A stretch of 64,000 nt of DNA, taken from positions 1-64,000 of the forward strand of contig NW_023365886.1 of NCBI RefSeq assembly GCF_000003815.2, in the 5' to 3' direction. A program made the position numbers and the translations under genes. This stretch comes from Branchiostoma floridae (taxonomy: Eukaryota; Chordata; Leptocardii; Amphioxiformes; Branchiostomatidae). Shown here piece by piece: positions 24,301-35,400 of this stretch. Each line of letters begins with the position of its first letter. The first letter of the stretch is position 1. The notes under the pieces were generated by a model that was given only the letters and a program-made list of their open reading frames with translations, was not told the DNA's origin and ran no database searches.

Positions 24301-27300
24301 AGACAGACCTGGATATTATCCGAGAGAACCACCGCTTTCTGTGGAATGATGAAGAAGAAGACATGGACCTGTGGTAAGCTGACCTGACATGTGTTTCTAA
24401 ATTTCTGTGTTGTTGTATATACTGTATCATCAAGATACAGATAGGTAGCTTCTTTTTTAAAATCATAACTACATGTATATGATTAGGATCTATCCCCACG
24501 AAAGTGTTATGTTATGTTATATTATTATCACCGTCTGCCTTATGGTAGGTACTGATTTTTTCATTCTGTTTCAGGGAAAAGAGAATGGCAAAGAAGTACT
24601 ATGACAAGCTCTACAAGGAGTACTGCATTGCTGATCTAAGTAGGTACAAGGAAAACAAGGTGATTACGGTTCAGTTCACGGCCATATTGGGATGAATCAT
24701 TAATTGCCCAGGGGATATTTCAGCTGAATCCTTCTGCAGTTGCAATTCATAATTCTTCATTTGTTATCAGGATTGGCTGTGCCAAGATCTTTCTTGCATG
24801 TCAAATCTTTTCAACCCAAGTTTTATTATTTTTTTGGACAGGTTGCACTCAGATGGAGAATAGAAAAAGAGGTCATTGAAGGAAAAGGTAAGAATATTTC
24901 CTTCTGCACGATTAACAATTTAGGCAAGGTTGCTGATGATGATATTATACGGCATTTTACTTGGGGACTTTTACAAGCATTTTGGGTTGTATTGAAATTC
25001 AGAATCAGGGTACTTACTGTCTACTGTCTACATGTGAATCTTTAGGTCCATTCTGGTGTACCTCTACATTAAATATGATATAGTAGTCCATCTCTGAATG
25101 ATACATTTCCCAATTGTCAGGCCAGTTTTCCTGTGGAAACAAGAAGTGTTCAGAGACAGAGGGGCTGAAGAGCTGGGAAGTTAACTTCGGGTACATGGAG
25201 CACGGGCAGAAGAAAAACGCACTCGTAAAGCTCAGTAAGTCACCACACAGGAAGTAAAATATATTTTGAATGATGATAATATTATGCCATAGGCCTGCAC
25301 TGAATTCCCCGTTTATTTGAGCATAGTCTTAAATTGAGAAGAATATGCTTACCAGTAATGACCCTGCAAAAAATTAAAGACTTGAAGACTGTGGGATACT
25401 CGATACACAGACAAAAATTTGATTGAAGGAGGTATTGTCCTCTTTCATTACATTCTTAGCAGCTAGAACATTGCTTAAAATTAAACTTGAAATTACGATT
25501 TCATTTTTCAGGGCTGTGTCCAGACTGTTCTTATAAACTCAACTACCACCACAAGTTAGTACAAAATGTCTTCCATTTTTCAGAAAAAAACTTCTAGTTT
25601 GATGTCAGTACCTTTGTTCTGTAGATATTTTGTATTTTTGGTACTTTCTGTGCAACTCTACAAAAACAATTTAATGTCTTTCCCCATCTTAAATTTAATG
25701 TGTTTCCCATCTTACCGTTATTATGTGGGCGAAGCCACATTTAGTTTTTCCTCAGATATTTGCATATTCCACCCGGAAAACAGGGAAAATGGAAGCTGTA
25801 AATATGTACTCCACGTTTCAAGCTTTTTGATTGGCTTAGAGTCGCACTTTCTCGGTTGTGAGTCAGAGGTGAACCTATCAACGCACAGAACACAATCGGC
25901 ATCGAGTTTGATAACAGCCAATCAGAACTCAGAAAAAATGGAAGCTGTAAACATATACTCCGCGTTAGCAGCTTTTTGATTGGAATATTAGTCGCGGACT
26001 GTCTGGGTGTACGTGAGAGGTGAACCAATCAACGCGCAGAACACAAAATGGCATTCGGCATGCAGTTTGACAATATAGCAGCCAGTGAGACGTCATGCGA
26101 CAGTAAATCGGCCATGCGTTCGACCGATCAGACGCTCAAGGAAGAAGTTGCCCGTCACGGAATGAACGAGATCGATAAATTTTCATACAAAAACATTATC
26201 TTCAGAAAATTGGACCTTGGAATCTTGCAAATTCAACGGTGAACGGACGTATTCAAGCTACGCAATACATTTGTAACGGCGGTTATATTTCTTCAAACGT
26301 GCGACTGGAACATGTTGTACCACTGGCTCAGTGGTATTATTCACGCGTGGGAAACCAACGCTCCGGGATCGAATCCGTGGAAATATAACATTTTGCAATT
26401 TTTTTTCTGCATTTTCGCGAAAATGTCGCCTTTCTGGTTGCTTCTTTTCTTGCGATTTTTGCTTTCTTTTCCCTTCGCCCACATCCAGCATTTTTTTCAA
26501 AAATGTTGCTTTTCTAGTATATAATTGAATTATTGTTACCATAACTGATGCAGTCTAGATCTGCTGTTGTCAGTGAATGGGACTTTGTTTCAAAGCAGAT
26601 AGATTTAGTATTGTGATTATTCCATTGTTGTGCCTTGCCCTGTATTAAATTAACCCTTTAATCAATTATGTACTGATTAGTATAATGCTAATAAGTGAAG
26701 AAAGCCAATATCTTGAGTTTGAATGCAATGAGCTACCAACCAAAAATGAGTTTGTTATAAGAATTATGGCGATTTAAACAAATCAGTTCGCGTATCTGCT
26801 TTGTACATCTACAATATGGCTCCACTTGCATTCTCTAACACTTTATCTGCCATTTTGGGGAACCTAGGAGAAAAGAGGCAAAGTCTCGTAAGAAGAGATC
26901 AGAAGAGACTGTGTCAAAGAGAAGAAAACATGACCAGGAGGATTCAGATGGAAGAAAGGAGGACAAAGACAAGACGGACACACCTGAAAGTAAGAGATAT
27001 TTTACAGTAACAAGTATGATGAACTTACATCAATGACTTATCAGAAGTGAAATGAAGTAACTGTGGAGGTAACTGAGAAAAACAATGTGGGATTTGTACA
27101 CCCATATTGCTATTAACATTGTGGAAAGCTGTAAACATTTTACCATATGTCAAGTATTGTATTATATTTCAGCTGAGAAAGCATCCAGTGCTACTACCCC
27201 AGACAGCCAAAATCAGTCAGCGGAGGCAGTCTGGAAAGGACCTGTACAGGTTGTTGAAGAAAAATCCAGGTCAGTCAGTTGTATTGTACATATATTATAG

Positions 27301-27581
27301 TGTTTGCTTGAGTACATTATACGAATAATGGAAAGTATGGAATTTGTGCCCTTGCATGCATTAATTGAGTTGGAATTCAATATGTAGTAATAACAGTGAT
27401 TGTAATAGCCCAAACACCATATACAAATGAAAACACTTAAATATTTCCTTGAATCTTTAGAATGGATTGTTATATCTAAATTCTAGCATCCTGCCATCTA
27501 CTTGCTTGTGAAATAATGGATTTTCTTTCTTATTCTAGGGAGGAAGAATTCGATGACTACTTTGAAGACATGTTTTTATGA
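21306..27581 (+). CDS. FRA10AC1: FRA10AC1 homologue, spliceosome-associated nuclear protein (12 coding exons, 319 aa)
   Basis: Human FRA10AC1 (315 aa) is a nuclear protein linked to the spliceosome; its gene sits at the folate-sensitive fragile site FRA10A. Coding exons: 21306-21332, 22891-22973, 23110-23248, 24047-24123, 24290-24373, 24575-24659, 24842-24887, 25121-25234, 25512-25554, 26868-26989, 27173-27269, 27539-27581. All junctions are GT-AG with agreeing phases; the total is 320 codons with the stop. Diagnostic blocks are YYGGKKEDFKRS, KTDLDIIRENHRFLWND, KKYYDKLYKEYCIADLSRY and WEVNFGYMEHGQKKNALVKL. Cys185-x4-Cys190 and Cys221-x2-Cys224 could bind zinc. A Lys/Arg-rich stretch (residues ~230-260) looks like a nuclear localisation signal, and the acidic end EEEFDDYFEDMFL is conserved. 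Introns carry SINE and MITE copies, listed separately. An ATTAAA at 27639-27644 is the likely poly(A) signal. Confidence 0.97.
21701..21848 (-). repeat. tRNA-derived SINE-like element, copy A
   Basis: Read on the minus strand it contains GGTTCGACTCCCGGAAGCC, a good B box, and a degenerate A-box side. It shares CTCCTGGC...CAGCACCGCTAA...CCTTTGGCATGGTCAGTTT with copy B 120 bases away. The bases just left (21620-21665, TAGCACAGTGGTAGGG...) look like another tRNA-type A-box unit on the plus strand. Confidence 0.6.
21969..22113 (-). repeat. tRNA-derived SINE-like element, copy B
   Basis: On the minus strand the A box TGGCGTAACGG (about 22041-22051) and the B box GGTTCGAATCC (21986-21996) are both intact, followed by the same body as copy A. 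It lies in the first FRA10AC1 intron. The two copies probably belong to one amphioxus SINE family. Confidence 0.65.
22261..22782. mobile_element. MITE with ACAGTCAAA-type terminal inverted repeats
   Basis: The left end ATACAGTCAAAGCTGTCTAT and the inverted right end (ATACAGTCAAACCTGTATTA on the other strand) form imperfect terminal inverted repeats of more than 20 bases. Subterminal sequence includes GGCCACTATAGAG-type motifs. The 522-base body has no transposase frame, so it is a non-autonomous element in the first FRA10AC1 intron. Confidence 0.7.
23318..23410. mobile_element. Short MITE-like element (AATCTCCGGGCAGA termini)
   Basis: AATCTCCGGGCAGATTTA at the left pairs with TAAGTCTGCCTGGAGATT at the right. 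The interior AAGGAGTATAGCCGGCCA is also found near 45860, showing that the two share a family. It lies in the third FRA10AC1 intron. Confidence 0.6.
25786..26063. repeat. Two diverged tandem ~147-bp units with CCAAT and octamer motifs
   Basis: Units near 25786-25915 and 25933-26063 share AAAATGGAAGCTGTAAA, AGCTTTTTGATTGG, GAGGTGAACC(T/A)ATCAACGC and CAGAACACAA. Each carries inverted CCAAT motifs, and a perfect octamer ATTTGCAT lies just upstream (about 25758). The second unit runs into an ATG with 64 open codons (26048-26242, MAFGMQFDNIAAS...), which I do not recognise. It lies in the ninth FRA10AC1 intron and interrupts no exon. Confidence 0.55.
26316..26390 (+). repeat. tRNA-derived unit with intact A and B boxes
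   Basis: TGGCTCAGTGG (26324-26334) fits the A box and GGATCGAATCC (26366-26376) fits the B box, at a normal 42-base spacing. The acceptor ends do not pair and the T stem is poor, so this looks like the head of a SINE and not a functional tRNA. Confidence 0.55.
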
Positions 27582-29431
27582 GAGCAGATTTGGAACCATA
27601 GGTTTGGTTATGTAGTTCGTTTTAGAACAACTCCATATATTAAATTATGAAATTGATAATGATTTTAGTGCTCTTTATATTTCATTAGTCATTACAAGTA
27701 AGTCAAGAAAGTACAACAGACATAGTACAACAGAAGATTCCTGATACATTCGGACAAAGATGCACTTTAATACTGGTCTTAGACTTTCTATACAGTTCAA
27801 AATAACAGGCTGTGATTTCCATACCAGACAGTCTTGTACATTTGCTAGAAGGCAATTTGCGATTAGCTAGAATAAAAATTATGCTTACCTACGTCACATA
27901 TGCTTACATATGTCACCTATATTCCACAACTTTAGGTACATGTACCTTCCCTGTCTAGATGAGGTTCTCTGAGGTCATATGAAAATAACTTAGGAATAGT
28001 TGAAGAACACATCAATGTCAATGAGAAGAAAATATGCACCAGTGCTTTTCTGGAAGACAAAACACTGAGTGAAGATCCCAAGGCCATTTACCAAAGGTAG
28101 CTAGAACTAGTTTTACGTGCTTGAGACAGCACCATTGTCATGTCTTAGATCATGCTACTGTACACTGTTTTCTAAAGTGTCAAGAAGATCCGAGGAATGT
28201 TTGAAAATGAATTATACCACAGAAACCCTGCCCTCTCTCCTGTTACAGAAGTGAAGTATGTGGTTAAACATTTATATCATTCATGCATGATCAGAATTTT
28301 GGTTTTCGGTATTGTCACATAATGGGAGCACAGGCAAAGGCTACCAATGGTTTTACTTAAACCATTTTACTGGGTATGTGTAATATGTTAAATTTATATG
28401 ACTGTGTGGTTATCTTAGGGTCACATTCATAGCAGATGAATTTCTTCAGACCTGTACACTATTCTCAGTTGTCCACAAAAATTAGCCACAACAATGTGCC
28501 AAGTACAAATATACCATCTTCAAGGGGCTCCAACTGCATTGGTTATGCTTTCATGAATGCATTACATGTGTATATCCATTTTTGTGAGTAGTAATTTTCC
28601 CACAAGAAACAAACAAAGACAGACATATAGTTCTTATTCTTTAGGAACTAGTACAGTTATACTGTCGCTATATACCTCATTTTGGAGTACACTACCCCTC
28701 CCCACCACATGTACTTCTGGTTACAGCCTTCTCATAGTCTTGTTTTCTATAATACATCATAATGCCAACACACTGAAACATGTCTTGTACATTTTTTAGC
28801 TGCTATAACTGATGAATGTCTGAAAGACCACTCAGAAATACCTGTAAGAGACCACTACCGGTACCCCAAAAATATTCATCCAGAATGTGCAGTAATGTTA
28901 CCATCCAGGTCCTGGGTGGTCATCTGACATACTGGCAGTGACTTGAAGTGTTATACATGTATCTACCTTCTGGAACATTGTAGTGAGAACAACTATAAAA
29001 CCTACAGACCTACCCTGTTGACACAGTTGTGTCATGAATTGTGCCAAAATGTTAATAGGTACACATGTATTGTCAGGCATGCAGTACAGGTGTGTTAGGT
29101 TGTAGTACATCAATTTTGTTAGTTGAGAGTAGATGATTGAGAGACATTGTACTGTGAGAATGATGATGGTGTTGCCTAAGATACTAAGGTACTAGTAACA
29201 AGCAATTCAAAGGTGCTACCATAGGCCGTCAGTACTTTCCCAACTGGACTGAGAGAGAGGGACCTCCAACCCTCATGCCACATGACCCCCCAAAGCTGAA
29301 GAAAGCATGGCGGATGCCTGGTGAAAGCTTCTCATTACAAGCATTTTTCGTCGTATCAGTTTAATTTTCATATTCCTATGGACTTGCACATGTTTAGTAC
29401 AAGACAATTTCATTGGTTGATTGTGCAACAG
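27582..29431. other. Tail-to-tail spacer between FRA10AC1 and the CaaX phosphodiesterase gene
   Basis: The 1.85 kb hold the two 3' UTRs. ATTAAA at 27639-27644 (plus) and ATTAAA on the minus strand at 29360-29365, 67 bases after the phosphodiesterase stop, are candidate poly(A) signals. I see no gene or clear repeat. Confidence 0.5.
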
Positions 29432-32400
29432 TCACAGAATAGCACAGACTCTACTGTTGTGAATATGTTCCCTTGGTACATCTTCCAGATCTGTACAGTG
29501 GAGACTGATCCTACTGATCTTCTTACACAGCTGCTGTGGCTGGGAGGACGTCCTCTGTCCATGTGAAACAATTTCCTCCCGGGCATGTCGAGGCTTCAGA
29601 GCGGCTTCCTGGACTATTCGCTGTCCCTTAGAATCTGCTGGAGTGTATCTTTTCCAGCTTATCTCCTTTCTTTTTTCCTCACAAATTCTTTGGATGTCTG
29701 TATCTTGGGCCACTTTAGGTTTATTAGCTAGAATTAAGTGTTCTAAAGGTGTTTTTTTGGAAGTAAAGTCTGCACTCTTGTCCACAATGTCTGTAGTAGA
29801 ACATTCTCTGCTTGATACAGCTAGTTTTCCACTCAAGTTGATTTCAGAAGTTTGTATTGTTGAGTGACCAGTGTCTGATGTACTTGTTTCCGAGTGGTTG
29901 TCATCTGTGCTGGATGTAGAAGCAAGGCGTTTCCCAGTGGATGTGGTATCAGTCTGTTCTGCACAAAACAAAACAAAGATGTAGATGACTTACACTCGTG
30001 GTATTTTTACACATGGTATTTTGAGAATTATTAATCCTCCATCCTCTCAACACAAAAACATTGTAAATCATTACTACTATTTTTATACTCACACTGTTAC
30101 TGTTACTAGCACCATCCGGATAATTATACGAAATATGCTGGCAAATGGGGTGTGCAATTAAACGGCTTCTACTGTACTACACAAATGTTTGAGACCACTG
30201 CTTGATCAATCCCACAGTGCAGTGAGTCAGAAGACAAAGTCACAGATTCACCTGGTAGAACGATGGTTGTTTTCTGCTGAGACAGAGCCTGCCAGTGGTC
30301 CCTGTTGGTCCTGCAGCCCTCGTACAGGGGGTGGAGACTTGGCCACTTCTCTGCCATCACCTGGTGTGGGAGGGGTGGAAATGAGACAAGTGGTGTGGTT
30401 TGGTTTGGTTTTCCGATAGGTGTCTTCTTGAACAGAAGAGACTGGATCAGATCTGTGGGAAGTTGCAGGAGGAGGTCTCCCAACACCTGAGGAATCAGCA
30501 ATAGCTACGTGATCCCAACTAAAGTAAAGGGTCATTGCCCAGTATTTATCCAGATCCAGAACAGATCCTGTCTATAGGACTAACCAGTTTTAAAGTGCTA
30601 AATCTGTGAGATAACTTCATGACTAACGATGTTACTAAGAGGGGAGTCAGCATGAAATATCAATCCCAATACAACTCTTTCAAAAGGAATTGGTAGTTTG
30701 TTTAAAAGGGCAACTTTATACCTACCACTGTCATAACTTCATTGGAACTAACCTAACTTTACAACACTTCAAATTATAGTGTAGAGTTTTGTCTTCACAG
30801 CAAAGAGTTTTATTCCATTGATCATTAAACATGGCGGTACCTTATACAGTGGCATACATATGCTGTCAATGAATCCCACTTGCATCTTTGGCAGTTCGTC
30901 CTTCTTTTCCCTGTCCATGATGTCCTAAAAGTAGAAACATACAGTGTAACACTTTTCTGGCTGTAATGATAACAATAGAGATAAAGCTATAATTGTAAAG
31001 TCAATGCAAACAAAATCTTAAGCCTGAATAAGTGGTTAGTCACAACTCAAAACGCAAAAAAAAGATATTAAACAATGTTTAATTATTTAAGCTAAAGTGC
31101 TGAGTAATGTTAATTTCTCACAATAGGCTTCTGATGAAGTTTGGTCCTCTCGATGTCTCCCTGTTGGAAAAACTCACTGTACACCAGCTCTGCAACCTGC
31201 AAAATGTATCAGGGAGAATCGGTGAAATATGAACAGGCATGACATGCACATGTATAATCTCCAAGCCCAGTCATTTTTGGCCTGTTAGGATCAGCCAGTA
31301 GGGCATTAAGTTAACTTTGCAATCTTTATGTTTCCACAAAAAAATTATGAGGCATTGAATGACTGTAAAAACATGTTTCTGCTCATGATATGTTATGTTT
31401 TTAAACCTTTATGTGTTGAATGTCTAAATACTGTATCCATCATATTAAATGTTTGCTAAGTAACTATTGCAGCACCTTTTTCTGCACCTCCCATGGCTTA
31501 CAGATGGCAGACACATCACACGCAGTCATCATCATGGCTCTGTTGGACAAATTATTCAAAACAAATACTTCATGTATAATGATAATATACACAACGGCTT
31601 ACAATAACGTTTTATTTTACGTGTAGAAAAATGTCCTGGCCTTTACAGAACACGCAATATGAAAATGCAATGTAGCATGGAAAATTTACATGTTAAAAGT
31701 CTCTTATCCAGTTGTACAATGAAGAGATTGATTTGTCTCTAAATATTTGTTTTACCTGGATGTCCAGCCTTGATAAACTCCTTATGCCTAAAGTTATTAC
31801 TGAAAATTTTAATGGTAGATGACAGCTAGGATGTATCATGTATGGTTGTATAACACACCTCAGGAGACTTTTGTTGTCTTCCACAGTCCAATCAGTGGCG
31901 CCACCCTGAGCTCTGCTGATGAAGGACCCCCGCTTTCTAATGGAACAGCCCAGCAACGTGCAAAGAATTTATTTTAAAAGATCATCAAGGTGTACTTGTG
32001 CAAGTGTATATGCACTTGATATCATACTATGCCAGAACATCTACACATTTAAAAATTCTATTAGACACTCAGCAATAGTTTCATCATGTAGTTAAATGAT
32101 TGGTTAACCTGTGTAGAGTACAGCAAAGAGATATGGGCAGATGTGTCAGAGAAAATTACCAAACACCTCAGGCTACTTTTGTCATCACACCTTAACATCA
32201 CCTATCTGACTGTAAACCTAAGTCAATAATCCCCGCTGTGCATCTTTGTGATATTTCATGGTAAGAAGTCTTAACATCTTTTATGTACAGAAATCTTACC
32301 CTGACTCAGCCTTCCAGCTGCAAAAAGGATTTGTGCAAACTGATACTCAATAAACCTGTCTAACATAAGAATGCAGATAGATCAGCATTGTGGAAATCCC

Positions 32401-35400
32401 CATCCCCTTAAGCACACACACAGCCCTCACTTGAAATAGAGTGCCAGATCAGTTGATAGAATGCTGTCCTCTAGGATGGACATGGCCTGCCTGTAATCTT
32501 CATCCGACAGAGACTGGAAAATGTTGTTACCCTGGGGACACAGAAACAAAGCTAACATTTGATTTGTGGTTACAAGGACGTTGATGCGGGCTTTAACTTT
32601 AACAACCGTTACCGTAGTATTGAAGTTGGTCAAAGTCAAATGTATGCTAAAGAATGGATATGGAAGATGTCTGATGAAAGGCAGTCTAGAGTGTGCCAAA
32701 CGAACTAAAGCCTTGATCTGTGGGAACGCCGACCAAGGGATTACGTCTTTGATGCATCTTGACAGTTATAAACAGCCTAGATTACCACAGGTAGAAACGT
32801 TTGGGGAGAATCTACGGTGGAGACATCCTGATTAATGACTTGCAAAAGTCAGAGGAAATCTACAGTCTGAGGCAGCAACTTTCATATGAATAGGAATATG
32901 GCCAACACACACCAGTTGATCATCAGAGCACAGGTGTAGCAGCGAGTATAAGACATGGTTGGTGCCATAGTTGGAGCCGAAAATGTCCTACCTCGCTGTT
33001 CATGATCATGATGCTGTGGTCGAAGTGATGGTGTTCCATGGTAGAAGTGCTGTACAGCCGGCCCAGAGGAGACTCGATTCTGCAATGGGGTTGATAAAAC
33101 GTGAATCGTTACCACTGTTACTGGGTAGCGTCTTACACTTCATCTGAGACTAGGAGTGTTGAAAGACTGTCCGCGTTGTAAAATATGAGCTTCAGTGGCA
33201 AGATTAGGCAATCTCTTTGGAAGTCAAAAGTCTTTGGAAACAATCTTTCTAACAGGGGCAAGGTGAAAGCTTCCCTGTCGCACATTCAGGACCTTTCCAT
33301 GGCTTTGCTCCCGACCACTCCCAAAACAAGGTCGGCGCTGGGTTTGGAATCCATCATATTCTAGCACTTCACTTCTCTGATCGTATCCAAGCAGAATATG
33401 ACTTTCCCGACTTTTATTTTTCAAAGTTCTGAGTCGACTGGCGCAGGCTACTTTTAAAGACTGGCACATGCACTAGTAAGCAACCTTGCCGACCGATTCC
33501 TAACCCCAGATGACCCTGCTCACGTCCATGGTTTGGGAAGGTGGGAGACCATGGACGGCAATGAATGCTGAGGGCTTTAGAAATTTTTGCGTCGGTATCG
33601 GCCTTACTTTGACTGGAAGGCGTTGTTGGTCCCTCTGTGGTCCAGGTCGTGGCACAGGCTGGCGGTCATCATGGCGAAAATCTCCACGTCAGAGAACATG
33701 GACGAAAAGGGCGCCGTCTGGAAAAGAGGGGAGTTGTTGCAATGTCTGTTATTAGGAAGGCAAAGAATATGTACATGTATAAGGCGGTATGCGTAAGTTC
33801 TACAGAATAACACATTCTTGTAGGCATCTTCAAGGCAGGCATGTCGGCATCACAGGTAGGCGCTGTGTTGACTCGTGAACTGATGGCATTGCTAATGTCA
33901 GCAGTTCAATGCAATATAGAAATCAGATGCTAATCTCCAAGCAGATGTAGTAACCTGAATCGTAACGTTTGTCGAGCTCATTGTTCTGTGGAGAAGCGTG
34001 CTTTTGGCTCCACGAAGCCAGGAGGTTGATCGAGAAACGATTTTTATTTGCCATTGTACATCTGCTTGGGAATTAAGCACATGCTACTTTTTATGACATG
34101 ATGATTGTACCAGGCAGCGAATGTTTGGATAGCCGGGTATTCAAAATTTCAAGCTTCAACTAAACACTCTTTTTGTGATAACTGATATAAACAACATCTC
34201 CAATTTATGGCCACTGCTGTTGACACACATTTACTCACCTTCAGAATGACGAACATGGTCTGTGTGACGTTGAAGGCGTGGCGCCAGTTGTGGTAAGTCA
34301 CCGGTCGGTAGTTCTTCTTCACACTCAAAACCCACCTGCACAGCACCTGTAAGGCACCAGCATTTATCTTATTTCATTAATAGATATTTGTTCGGAGGAT
34401 TAGGGAAAAAGTACAGTTCTTATGTAAAGCACTCCCCAAGACATAGATATAAAGTTAATAAACAAAGAACAATAACATTGGGTAAAAACGCAAATCGACA
34501 TGCACATAAATACAACCTGGATAAAGGAAAGGTAGACAAGTTACTGTACGATCGATTACAAAACCCTACATGTACAATCAATAGAAGTGTGAACAATATT
34601 GAAAATGTTACAGACATTATCGGCGTTAGGAAACAAATGTACAGTGACTGAGATCCAAACGGTAACATGAAGAAACCCCCATGTTTCCGATATAGAAAAC
34701 AGTCGTGACTCACGTCATAAGGCACGCGGAACTTATTGACGAGGTCGCACTCCAGGAAGAGGCGGACCGCCCCCTGGATGGTCTCGTCCTCGCTCATGAC
34801 GAAGTCGTTGAAGCGGAAGTCGTAAAGTCCAATCTTCGTGGCTGCAGGCATCTGCGCGGTCTGTGAAATAGTACTCTTTTAAGAGCAAAGGGGAGACTGG
34901 TGATTTGGAGGTAAATACACTTTCCGCCTTCCATTCTAAAGTGAGTGCGTCGTGTTAACATTGAGTGATATTTGGCCTTCACAAACACGTAGTCACATGA
35001 CCCTCTAGAGTATTATTTAATTTACTTGCTTTGTAGAATAACGGAAATGGCCATTTCGGCGTTTTTTTGATGGGATGATTATGTCTTTTAAAAGATATAA
35101 GAGAACGTTAACTGTGCCGCCCAAATCCCAGACGTCTTACCAGAAGTTTTCCCACGTCCTCTTCCCGCGCGGTTGCGTGGTAGGACAACACTTCCAGCGC
35201 CACCTTCTGTTTGGACATGAGCCTGCAGACGTTCTCGTACATCTGGGTGTGGTGAATGCCCAGGCCACAGAAGATTGCAAACGCCTGGGTAAACGACAAG
35301 TCAGACAATCATACAATCACGTTGTTTTTCATGCCCCTGCCATACAGTCGAGAGCTTCGGTCGCATTTTTTTTACCAGAAGGTCGACGAATAAAAAAGAA

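Noticed and set aside
26316-26390. Functional tRNA gene
   Set aside because: Good A and B boxes, but the acceptor stem does not pair and the T stem is poor.
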